64,000 nucleotides of DNA from an uncultured Alphaproteobacteria bacterium (GTDB lineage: Bacteria; Pseudomonadota; Alphaproteobacteria; Micavibrionales; Micavibrionaceae): NCBI GenBank assembly GCA_900696495.1, contig CAADGI010000013.1:1-64000 (forward strand), read 5' to 3'. The notes beneath the pieces are model-generated. The model ran no database searches, had not been told where the DNA came from, and saw only the letters and a program-made list of their open reading frames with translations. Position 1 is the first letter of the stretch. The number at the start of each line of letters is the position of its first letter. The position numbers were made by a program, and so were the translations under genes. Of this stretch, positions 49,795 through 60,123 are shown in pieces.

Positions 49795-50377
49795 AGCGCC
49801 GGTCCGCGAACTTTTAACCGCGATCGTCCAGAACCCGCCCGAGCACGCGCGTTTCATGAACATGCTCTCGATGCTCGAGCATATGGGCAGCCGCAAGATC
49901 ATGGTTTCGCAGATGAACCGCACGCTGACCGAAGACACGCTCAAGCACCTCGCGGAAGAAGCGCGTCACGCCTATTTCTTCAAGCGCCAGGCCGAGCGCA
50001 TCGCAGGAAAAGCTCTTGATGGCTATACGGAAGAAAACACGATGGAGCGCGTGCCGGCGCTGATGTATTTCGGGCGGCTGGATGCGGGCATTTCCGCGCA
50101 GGTGACGGACGAGGAAGCTTACCCCTGGGTGTCGCTGATTATCGAGCTTCGCGCCTGCTGGCTGTATGAAATCTATAACGACGTGCTGTCGAAATCGGGG
50201 CTGAAACTCTCTCTCAAATCCCTGCTGGCCGAGGAGGATATGCACCTCGCCGAGATGTTCGGGATGTGCGGCCAGGACACCGAAAAACTGAAGGCCCTCA
50301 GCGCGTATGAAACCGAGCTTTTCGGGCGCCTCTGGAACAAGCTGTGCATAGCTTCGCCAATGGCAAAAGCCGCGTGA
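49727..50377 (+). CDS. ferritin-like (putative di-iron) protein
   Basis: 216-aa helical protein. MLEHMGSRK, LAEEARHAYFFKRQAERI and LAEEDMHLAEMFGM carry Glu and Glu-x-x-His pairs spaced like the di-iron sites of ferritin-like proteins. It overlaps the 3' end of bioA by 68 nt if begun at 49727; a second ATG at 49769 would shorten the overlap to 26 nt. Co-transcription with the biotin genes is therefore very likely. It may be an oxidase or oxygenase linked to pimeloyl supply, or merely a passenger; no bioC, bioH or bioZ gene is seen in the window. Confidence 0.75.
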   Translation: MSTTSSTSPLTISGMAANNRRHEAPVRELLTAIVQNPPEHARFMNMLSMLEHMGSRKIMVSQMNRTLTEDTLKHLAEEARHAYFFKRQAERIAGKALDGYTEENTMERVPALMYFGRLDAGISAQVTDEEAYPWVSLIIELRACWLYEIYNDVLSKSGLKLSLKSLLAEEDMHLAEMFGMCGQDTEKLKALSAYETELFGRLWNKLCIASPMAKAA

Positions 50378-50455
50378 TTATTGGCTTTGTGGCCATAAAT
50401 CGCTGTGCTAGTATCTGATTCTCAAAATTAAACATAACACGAGAGTCCGACCCTC

Positions 50456-51571
50456 ATGAAACTGAGCATCGAGCGCGCAGCCCTTTTAAGATCACTCAAC
50501 CACGTCCAGAGCGTCGTCGAGCGCCGGAACACTATTCCCATTCTTTCCAATGTTTTGATGACCGCGAAAGACGGCGTCCTTGCCATGACGACGACCGACA
50601 TGGATCTCGAGATCAATGAATCCGTCGCCGCCAAGATCGCCAAGCCGGGCAGCACCACCGCGCCCGCGCACACGCTGCACGACATCGTCCGCAAGCTGCC
50701 TGACGGCTCCGACGTCGAGCTGACGCTGAACGGTGAGGGCACGCAGATGGTGGTCAAGGCCGGCCGCTCCCAGTTCAAGCTCAGCTGCCTGCCGACCTCC
50801 GATTTCCCGGCTATCGGCACAGGCGAGCAGCCTGTCAGCTTCGGCATTCCCGCCGCCGATATGCGCGCGCTGATCGACCGCACCAAATTCGCGATGTCGA
50901 CCGAGGAAACCCGTTATTACCTCAACGGCATCTACCTGCACGAGGCGGAGAACGAGGGCGTAAAGGTCCTGCGCGCCGTGGCCACGGACGGTCACAGGCT
51001 CGCCCGTTTTGAAATGCCGCTGCCGGAAGGCGCCAAGGGCATGCCCGGCGTCATCATCCCGCGCAAGGCGATCGGCGAGCTGCGCAAGCTTGCCGACGAG
51101 GCCGCCGATGAAATCAAGATCAGCCTGTCGGAAACCAAGATCCGCTTCGCGTTCGACCATATCGTCCTGACCTCGAAGCTGATCGACGGCACGTTCCCGG
51201 ATTACCAGCGCGTCATTCCGCAGTCGAACAACAAGATCGTCGAGCTGGACCCGAAGGCGTTCACGCACGCGATCGACCGTGTTTCGACCATTTCCGACGG
51301 CAAATCCCGCGCGGTGAAGATCACGCTGCAGAACAAGCAGATGACGCTCTCGGCGTCTTCGCCCGAATCCGGCAGCGCCACCGAGGAACTGGAAGTGAAC
51401 GGGGATACCGATATCGAGATCGGCTTCAACGCCAAGTACCTGCTTGACATCACCAGCCAGATCGAGGGCGAGGGCTGCCGTCTTGTGCTGGCCGACCCGG
51501 CATCGCCGACGATCATCCAGGACAACAGCGACCCGAGCTCGCTCTATGTCCTGATGCCGCTGCGCGTCTAG
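50456..51571 (+). CDS. dnaN: DNA polymerase III subunit beta (sliding clamp)
   Basis: Ring-shaped processivity clamp; 371 aa, three repeated clamp domains. MKLSIERAALLRSLNHVQSV, the NTIPILSNVLM turn, and the C-terminal YVLMPLRV that closes the third domain are typical. A TTGTGG-N16-TAGTAT sequence about 50 nt upstream could be its promoter. The stop codon TAG is directly followed by the empty heptad element that separates it from recF. Confidence 0.97.
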   Translation: MKLSIERAALLRSLNHVQSVVERRNTIPILSNVLMTAKDGVLAMTTTDMDLEINESVAAKIAKPGSTTAPAHTLHDIVRKLPDGSDVELTLNGEGTQMVVKAGRSQFKLSCLPTSDFPAIGTGEQPVSFGIPAADMRALIDRTKFAMSTEETRYYLNGIYLHEAENEGVKVLRAVATDGHRLARFEMPLPEGAKGMPGVIIPRKAIGELRKLADEAADEIKISLSETKIRFAFDHIVLTSKLIDGTFPDYQRVIPQSNNKIVELDPKAFTHAIDRVSTISDGKSRAVKITLQNKQMTLSASSPESGSATEELEVNGDTDIEIGFNAKYLLDITSQIEGEGCRLVLADPASPTIIQDNSDPSSLYVLMPLRV

Positions 51572-51650
51572 TTTTAAGTAGTAAGTGATAAGTTATAAGT
51601 GTTAAAATTTATTTTTATGTAACTTATTGCTTATACGCTTATGGCTTATA
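51572..51650. mobile_element. heptad-armed element, empty form
   Basis: Four perfect tandem heptads AAGTAGT, AAGTGAT, AAGTTAT, AAGTGTT (51576-51603), a short AT-rich centre, then the inverted arm ACTTATT, GCTTATA, CGCTTAT, GGCTTAT (51622-51649). It begins right after the dnaN stop and its right arm contains the recF ATG and next codons. Same plan as the gene-bearing element at 15183-15612. Confidence 0.6.
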
Positions 51651-52786
51651 TCTCCTCCCTCAAACTTCATAATTTCCGTTGCTATGCCGATGCGCGGCTG
51701 GATAGCCTTACGCCGGGCTTTGTCGTGCTGGCGGGGCCGAACGGCGCGGGGAAGACGAATGTGCTGGAGGCCGTATCGCTGCTTTCACCGGGGCGGGGGC
51801 TGCGGACCGCGAAAATTTTCGAAATCCAGTGCCGCGAGGCGGGCGCGCCGTGGGCGGTTTCAACGACGATCACCGATAAAAACGGCAGCGTGCAGATCGG
51901 CACCGGGCTGGATCCTCAGGCTGAAAAGCGCATCATCCGCATCAATTCCGAGGCCGTGCGCGGGCAGGCTGTGCTCTCTGATTATCTTTCCTGCGTGTGG
52001 CTGACGCCGCAGATGGATCGCTTGTTTCTCGATAGCGCCTCGCACCGCCGCAAATTTCTTGATCGTCTGATCTTCGCGTTCGATCCCGGCCATGCAGGCC
52101 GTGTGAACAGGTATGAAAACGCGATGGCGCAACGCTCGCGTTTGCTGCGCGATAATGTGAACGATCCGACATGGCTGGAGGCGCTGGAAGCGCAGATGGC
52201 GGAAACGGGGATCGCGATTGCGGCGGCGCGGCTGGAATTCGTCACGCGCCTGCAATCGGCTTCGGAAAAGGCAACGGATGAATTGTTCCCCGCGGCGCGG
52301 CTGGCATCTGCGGGCACGCTGGAGACGTTGCTTGCGCGCGGCCCGGCGCTGGAGGCCGAGGAATTGTTCAAATATCAACTCGTGGAGAGCAGGGGACGGG
52401 ATGCGATCACGGGCGGCGCGGCGACGGGCCCGCACAAAAGCGACCTGCAGGTTGTGTATGCCGCCAAGGATATGAGCGCCGACCAATGCTCGACGGGCGA
52501 ACAGAAGGCGCTGCTGATCGGTATCGTGCTCGCGCATGCGCGGTTGATCGCGGGAGAGCGTGGTGCGCCGCCGATCCTGCTGCTGGACGAGGTGGCGGCG
52601 CATCTTGACCCCGAACGCCGCGCGGCGCTGTACGATATTCTGGGCGGTTTAAAGGGGCAGGTGTGGCTGACGGGCACGGAGGAAAAATTGTTTGAATCCA
52701 TTCAGACAACCGGCCAGTTTTTCCATGTCGAGAATGCGCGGATTGCCAATGTTGTCATCCCCGCGGCGAGGCGTAGCCGAGCTTAA
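51641..52786 (+). CDS. recF: DNA replication and repair protein RecF
   Basis: SMC-like ATPase loading RecA at gaps; 381 aa. MAYISSLKLHNFRCYADARL, the Walker A GPNGAGKTNVLEAVSLLSPG, the signature region STGEQKALLIGIVLAHA and Walker B PPILLLDEVAAHLD are clear. Its first codons are formed by the arm of the heptad element, so it has no ribosome-binding site. The final ~11 residues (VVIPAARRSRA) are translated from the hairpin repeat at 52751. Confidence 0.95.
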   Translation: MAYISSLKLHNFRCYADARLDSLTPGFVVLAGPNGAGKTNVLEAVSLLSPGRGLRTAKIFEIQCREAGAPWAVSTTITDKNGSVQIGTGLDPQAEKRIIRINSEAVRGQAVLSDYLSCVWLTPQMDRLFLDSASHRRKFLDRLIFAFDPGHAGRVNRYENAMAQRSRLLRDNVNDPTWLEALEAQMAETGIAIAAARLEFVTRLQSASEKATDELFPAARLASAGTLETLLARGPALEAEELFKYQLVESRGRDAITGGAATGPHKSDLQVVYAAKDMSADQCSTGEQKALLIGIVLAHARLIAGERGAPPILLLDEVAAHLDPERRAALYDILGGLKGQVWLTGTEEKLFESIQTTGQFFHVENARIANVVIPAARRSRA

Positions 52787-52886
52787 ACGGCGGGGATCCA
52801 TAACGCGCGGCGCTTTGCGCCGCACATATTGCGCCGGGTCCCCGGTCAGCGTTTGGCGCTTCGCGCCTCACTTGCCGGGGATGCCA
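52751..52886. repeat. composite hairpin repeat between recF and hisC 3' ends
   Basis: It starts TTGTCATCCCCGCGGCGAGG and ends TTGCCGGGGATGCCAATG, with inner stems such as GCGCGGCGCTTTGCGCCGC and GCGTTTGGCGCTTCGCGCC. It supplies the last codons of both convergent genes and probably ends both transcripts. Confidence 0.75.
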
Positions 52887-53973
52887 ATGAGGAATATTCC
52901 TTCAGCAGCTTGAGCAGTTTATCATTCTGCTCGCGTGTGCCTGTGGAGACGCGTATGCAGTTCTCGGTGAGCTTCTTGGTCGAAAAATCGCGCAGGATGA
53001 TGTCGTTGTCCCAGCAATATTTATAGAATCCGGCGGCGTCCGTCATCTCGGCAAGGAAGAAATTCGCATCGGACGGAAAGATGTGCCGTACCAGCGGGCT
53101 TTTGGCAAAACCTTCCGCGAGATATTCTTTTTCGGCGAGGAGTTTTTTGATGTTCTCGCGCGCGTGTTTCTGGATCAGCGGGTCCATGACATGCAGCGCG
53201 GCGTTGATGGGGCCGACCGGCATCGGGTAGACATCGAGGCATTTTCCGCGTACGAAGCGCACGAAATCCTCGTCTCCCGAAAGGAAACAGCCCATGCGCT
53301 GGCCCGCCATGGCATAGGATTTCGACAGGGTACGGAGAATGATCAAATTGGCGTGGTTCGGCAGTTCATTGACAAGTGAGCCTTGTTTCGAGAATTCCGC
53401 GTAGGTTTCATCGAGCACGACAATGCTGATGTCCTTCAGCGCATGAACGATCTTCAGGATTTCAATATGCGGGAAGGATGTCGCGGTCGGGTTGTTGGGC
53501 GAGCAGAGATAAACCAGCTTCGGTTTTTCTTTTTTCGCGGCGGCGACGATGTTGTCCGCGTCCAGTTCAAACGTGCCGTTCTTTTTGAGCAATGGCACTT
53601 CGATCACGCTGGCGGCGGGCATCGCGTGCGCGTTGACGATATAGAGACCGAAGGTCGGCGGCGTAATTAAAATTTTATCTTCGCCCGGCTCGATGAAAAT
53701 GCGCGTCAGCAAAACAATCGCTTCGTCCGCGCCGCGCGTCATCACCACGTTGTCCGGCTTTACGCCGTAAAGCCGCGCGTAGCCTTCGAGCAATTTTGCG
53801 GGTTGTTGCTCCGGGTAGCGGTTGAATTTCTCGAGGCCGGGCAGTTCGAACGGGTTCTCGTTCGCGTTCAGGAAGATGCGGGATTCGTCCTTTTTCGCCT
53901 CGGTTCCGGCCGAAATATAGGCCTGCAAATCGATGTAGTGCGGGCGGACGAGTCTGCTCAGGAACGGGTTCAT
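52846..53973 (-). CDS. hisC: histidinol-phosphate aminotransferase-like PLP enzyme
   Basis: Class I/II aminotransferase, about 375 aa, converting imidazole-acetol phosphate to histidinol phosphate in histidine synthesis or acting on aromatic substrates. LNANENPFELPG, NPTATSFP, VLDETYAEFS and the PLP lysine in LRTLSKSYAMAGQRMG are the HisC pattern. The ATG at 53973 (MNPFLSRLVRPHYIDLQAYI) is preferred over a longer frame. The C-terminal SLASPASEARSAKR is repeat-derived. It sits between recF and gyrB on the opposite strand, breaking the usual replication gene run. Confidence 0.88.
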   Translation of the reverse strand: MNPFLSRLVRPHYIDLQAYISAGTEAKKDESRIFLNANENPFELPGLEKFNRYPEQQPAKLLEGYARLYGVKPDNVVMTRGADEAIVLLTRIFIEPGEDKILITPPTFGLYIVNAHAMPAASVIEVPLLKKNGTFELDADNIVAAAKKEKPKLVYLCSPNNPTATSFPHIEILKIVHALKDISIVVLDETYAEFSKQGSLVNELPNHANLIILRTLSKSYAMAGQRMGCFLSGDEDFVRFVRGKCLDVYPMPVGPINAALHVMDPLIQKHARENIKKLLAEKEYLAEGFAKSPLVRHIFPSDANFFLAEMTDAAGFYKYCWDNDIILRDFSTKKLTENCIRVSTGTREQNDKLLKLLKEYSSLASPASEARSAKR

Positions 53974-53974
53974 T

Positions 53975-54004
53975 TTATCCAGCCTTTTCAATAAGTTATG
54001 CACA
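53975..54004 (+). promoter_or_regulatory. DnaA-box-like pair upstream of gyrB
   Basis: TTATCCAGC at 53975 and TTATGCACA at 53996 (a match to TTATNCACA), 21 bp apart, in the divergent spacer between hisC and gyrB. Possible DnaA control of gyrB. Confidence 0.4.
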
Positions 54005-54103
54005 TAAAAAACTTGCGAAAAACACGCGTTTTTGCTGTATTTCGGCGCGCTCCGCATGCTATAAAAATTGATGCTGAAAAACCAGCAAAATCAACGTCCT
54101 TAA

Positions 54104-56605
<2,502 letters not shown>

Positions 56606-56618
56606 ACCCGGAATTTCC

Positions 56619-56647
56619 TTGACATATTAGGAATTAAATCCTAAAAT
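56619..56647 (+). promoter_or_regulatory. sigma-70 promoter of argS
   Basis: TTGACA, 17 nt, TAAAAT: near-consensus in both hexamers and spacing. About 125 nt of leader separate it from the argS start. Confidence 0.75.
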
Positions 56648-56779
56648 CTTCTGATGATTGATTGCGAGGCAATAGTTCGTTTACAAGGCCTGTCGGAACG
56701 AACTAATAAAAAGGGGAATAAAAACAAAGGGAGATGACCACCCCTCCCCAAAAGAGACAAAACGAACTGATAAGAAATC

Positions 56780-58474
56780 ATGGCATCGCTGGCGCAGAAA
56801 TTGACGAGAATAACGGGCGAAATTTTCGCCGCGCAGGGGCTTAAGGCTGAATTTGGCGTGGTCAAGGTTTCCGACCGTCCCGACCTCGCCCAGTTTCAGT
56901 GCAACGGCGCGCTGGCGGCGGCCAAGGCCGCAGGCAAGAACCCGCGTGAGATCGCGAGCGTCGTGGCCGAGGCGCTGAAAAGGCGCAGGGAATGCTCCAA
57001 AATCGAAATCGCCGGGCCAGGTTTCATCAATATCAATGTCACCGACGAATTCCTGGCCGCGCATCTTGCTGGCTTAGGCGAAAATTCCGGCGTCGAGCAA
57101 AATGCAAAGGGCACCGTGGTGCTCGATTACGGTGGGCCGAATATCGCCAAGCCCATGCATGTCGGGCATTTGAGATCTTCCATCATTGGCGACGCGCTCC
57201 GGCGCATAATGAAGTTCGCAGGCTATAACGCGCTTGGTGACGTGCATCTCGGCGACTGGGGCACGCCGATGGGCCAGATTATTTCCGAACTGGAATTGCG
57301 CGGTCGCCTTGACAAGCCCGTGACGATGGACGAGTTGGAGGAAATTTACCCGGCCGCGTCCAAGGCCTGCAAGGAAGAGGAGGCGAGAGCCGAACGCGCG
57401 CGCGCCGCGACTGTCAAACTGCAAGACGGCGATCCCACTTATACGAAAGTCTGGAAAAATTTCATCGATGTTTCCATCGCCGGGATGAAAAAGAATTTCG
57501 ACGCGCTTGGCGTGCATTTTGATCTCTGGAAGGGTGAGTCCAGCGTTCACAGCCGCATCGCGCCAATGGTCGAAAGCCTGAAAAAAAAGGGCCTTGCGGT
57601 TGAGAGTGAGGGTGCGCTGGTCGTGCCGGTTGCAAAATCCGATGACAAAAAGGAAATGCCGCCGCTGATTTTATACAAGCGCGATGGCGCCGTTCTTTAC
57701 AGCACGACCGACATGGCGACGATTGTCGAGCGCGTTGAGGAAAATAAACCTGCCAAAATCATTTATGTCGTCGACCAGCGCCAGAACCTGCATTTCGAGC
57801 AGGTGTTCCGCGCCGCGCGTCTATCGGGAATTGCAGCGGATAACATGGAGCTTACTTTCGCCGGGTTCGGCACGATGAACGGAACGGACGGCAAACCGTT
57901 CAAAACCCGCGCGGGCGGCGTGATGAAGCTGGAAGACCTCATCAAGATGGGCGTTGAGAAGGCGCGGGCGCGGCTGGCGGAGGCTGGCCTCGAGCAGAAC
58001 GATGATATCGCGAACAAGGTCGCCATCGCCGCGATCAAATTCGCCGACCTGCAGAATAACCGCATCGCCGATTATGTTTTCGATCTTGACCGCATGACGA
58101 CGTTCGAGGGCAAGACGGGGCCTTATCTTCTCTATCAAGCTGTCCGTATCAAATCGCTTCTGAAAAAAGCCGGCGCGGATGAAAAAACGGCTGCGCGGTT
58201 CGTTATCAAAGACGAAGACCGCAAGCTTGCCCTGCTGCTGACCGAGCTGCCGGATTATTTTGCGGCGGCGCTGCGCGATTACGCGCCGCATGTGCTGTGC
58301 GATTACGCCTTCAAACTGGCGCAGGAATTCAGCTCCTTCTACGGCTCGTGCCATATCATTTCCGAGCCCGACGCGGCCCTGCGGGCCAGCCGCCTGGCGC
58401 TCTGCGACCTTACTTACCGGCAATTGGCGCTGGTTCTGGGGCTGCTGGGCATTCAAATCCCTGAAAAAATGTAA
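56780..58474 (+). CDS. argS: arginyl-tRNA synthetase
   Basis: Charges tRNA-Arg; class Ia synthetase, 564 aa. The N-terminal Add-1 domain is followed by DYGGPNIAKPMHVGHLRSSI, with the HIGH-type signature HVGH, then DVHLGDWGTPMGQII, the VVDQRQNLHFEQVF stretch and the DALRA-type anticodon domain ending LALVLGLLGIQIPEKM. A canonical KMSK is lacking, as in many ArgS. It is transcribed from its own strong promoter. Confidence 0.97.
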   Translation: MASLAQKLTRITGEIFAAQGLKAEFGVVKVSDRPDLAQFQCNGALAAAKAAGKNPREIASVVAEALKRRRECSKIEIAGPGFININVTDEFLAAHLAGLGENSGVEQNAKGTVVLDYGGPNIAKPMHVGHLRSSIIGDALRRIMKFAGYNALGDVHLGDWGTPMGQIISELELRGRLDKPVTMDELEEIYPAASKACKEEEARAERARAATVKLQDGDPTYTKVWKNFIDVSIAGMKKNFDALGVHFDLWKGESSVHSRIAPMVESLKKKGLAVESEGALVVPVAKSDDKKEMPPLILYKRDGAVLYSTTDMATIVERVEENKPAKIIYVVDQRQNLHFEQVFRAARLSGIAADNMELTFAGFGTMNGTDGKPFKTRAGGVMKLEDLIKMGVEKARARLAEAGLEQNDDIANKVAIAAIKFADLQNNRIADYVFDLDRMTTFEGKTGPYLLYQAVRIKSLLKKAGADEKTAARFVIKDEDRKLALLLTELPDYFAAALRDYAPHVLCDYAFKLAQEFSSFYGSCHIISEPDAALRASRLALCDLTYRQLALVLGLLGIQIPEKM

Positions 58475-58522
58475 ATTCCTGTCAAGTCTTGAAAGTGATT
58501 CGGTTTTGGCTATTATCGGCCA

Positions 58523-59422
58523 ATGCTTGGAATGGATGCGATCCGGATTACGCCCGAAACATTGCTCAGCGCCTGCGAGGTCGATGAGTTCAAAGGTCTT
58601 TGGAACGCGCTCGACAAGCATACAACCGGCCTGAACTTGCTGGGCGATGTCGCAGGTCACGGCAACAACTTCACGCAGGTTCTCGGTCCGCTGAAAGATC
58701 AGGCGATTACGGTCGACATCATCCGTATTCTTCATAGTCTCCAAACAGGCGGACGCGGAGTTAGTGCTTACAAGACCGAAGCCAAGTCGCTGGAAATCAT
58801 GAATGGCGCTGGCGTTGCGGGGCAGATCGAAACCGCCGCGCCGGAACAGGTCGAGAAGCTGCTGACGAAACTCGTCACATGGCTGAACAAGACGATGGAA
58901 GAAGGCGAGCAACATCCGTTGATTTCCATCGCGGCGTTTACGGCGGTGTTCCTGCAGATCAGTCCGTTCGACGAAGGCAACCTGAAAACCGCGCGTTTCC
59001 TTGTCCTGCTGCTGATGCTGAAATCAGGATATAACTATGCGCCGTATTTCCCGCTGGATAAGATCATGGCGGACGAGGGCGGAACGGTTTTCCGCGCCCT
59101 GCGTCATAACCAGGAATCGCTCGAGCACGGCACGCCGGACTGGAGCATGTGGCTGCGCTGCTTCTTCATCATCCTGCGCAAGCAGAAGGAAACGCTCGAA
59201 CAGCGCATCAATGAAAAGGAAAAGGCGCTGACCCATTTGCCGACGCTTTCCGGGCGTATCATGAAACTGTTCGAGGAAAACCAGCGTTTGCAGATACACC
59301 AGATCATCAAGCTTACGCGCGGCCGCCGCTCGACGGTGAAGCTGCGGCTTGGCGAACTGGTGGATGGCGGTTACCTGAAGCGTTACGGGCAGGCGCGCTC
59401 GACGTGGTACAGCCTGGCCTAA
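58523..59422 (+). CDS. degenerate Fic-domain protein with C-terminal winged helix
   Basis: 299 aa. Layout and the HPLISIAAFTAVFLQISPFDEGN stretch match Fic proteins (helical N-domain, Fic core, wHTH). The canonical HPFxDGNGRxxR is altered to SPFDEGNLKTAR: the catalytic histidine is serine and the second glycine and arginine are replaced, so AMP transfer is improbable. The C-terminal LSGRIMKLFEENQRLQIHQI to GYLKRYGQARSTWY segment is a winged-helix DNA-binding domain, pointing to a regulator built on an inactive Fic core. It converges on the pseudopilin-like gene with a 4-nt overlap. Confidence 0.72.
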   Translation: MLGMDAIRITPETLLSACEVDEFKGLWNALDKHTTGLNLLGDVAGHGNNFTQVLGPLKDQAITVDIIRILHSLQTGGRGVSAYKTEAKSLEIMNGAGVAGQIETAAPEQVEKLLTKLVTWLNKTMEEGEQHPLISIAAFTAVFLQISPFDEGNLKTARFLVLLLMLKSGYNYAPYFPLDKIMADEGGTVFRALRHNQESLEHGTPDWSMWLRCFFIILRKQKETLEQRINEKEKALTHLPTLSGRIMKLFEENQRLQIHQIIKLTRGRRSTVKLRLGELVDGGYLKRYGQARSTWYSLA

Positions 59423-60123
59423 CGCACCAGCAGTACATAATAAAAATATCGCGGCGAATTATCGGTGCACGCACCTGTAGTATCGCAGAAACAGCCGGCG
59501 GACGGGACAGGCCAGTTATTGCCACGATTTATTCCATTGGTGGCTGCCGGGAATGCGCCTGTAAATTTGACGGTTGAATTGTGGCCGCCGCCGGATTCCC
59601 AAACAGCTAGTTTATTTGTTTTCGTATTTAAGAGATTACAAAGCGTATTGTTAACATTAGGTAGCAAGAGAACCAGTTCACTTTTTACCGTTCCCATATT
59701 TTCAGTGCTTGCAAAATTTGCAATACGATTATCGCCGAAAAACCACGGATTTTCATTGTTCGCTCCTGAAGGAGGGGTCTGCCAGGATAAGCCGCCCCCT
59801 GCGGGATTAAAAATCTTGCATTTATCGTCTACGACGGGCGTGTGTTCATAACCTGCGACCGTGGCATTTTCGAAAGAAATGTCGGATTCTGAACATCCGT
59901 TGCGCCGAACGCGGTCAACAGCGCGTTCCAGACGTTGTGCGTAGCCAAGAACATCCACCGCCATAAGTTCGGCCTTGCGCTGGGATATGGCTGTCGTCGT
60001 GTCGCTGCGGAAACCCCGGGAAATCGCGAAGGCCAGTGCTGCAAATAAAATCACGCCGAGAAGAATGAACAGGAATACGTTGCCGCGCTCGCCGTTTCTG
60101 GAAAGATGATTATTCGGCCGCAT
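59419..60123 (-). CDS. pseudopilin-like single-pass protein next to dotL
   Basis: 234-aa protein: hydrophilic leader MRPNNHLSRNGERGN, one membrane helix (VFLFILLGVILFAALAFAI), then an extracytoplasmic domain with several cysteines and a terminal YFYYVLLVR. Paralog of the protein at 27348-28067. The start overlaps the dotL stop by 14 nt, so translation is coupled to dotL; a start at 60147 is an alternative. The open frame extends far upstream only as an out-of-frame shadow of the dotL tail. Its place in the Dot/Icm run suggests a surface or channel-linked part of that system, which is not proven. Confidence 0.72.
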   Translation of the reverse strand: MRPNNHLSRNGERGNVFLFILLGVILFAALAFAISRGFRSDTTTAISQRKAELMAVDVLGYAQRLERAVDRVRRNGCSESDISFENATVAGYEHTPVVDDKCKIFNPAGGGLSWQTPPSGANNENPWFFGDNRIANFASTENMGTVKSELVLLLPNVNNTLCNLLNTKTNKLAVWESGGGHNSTVKFTGAFPAATNGINRGNNWPVPSAGCFCDTTGACTDNSPRYFYYVLLVR

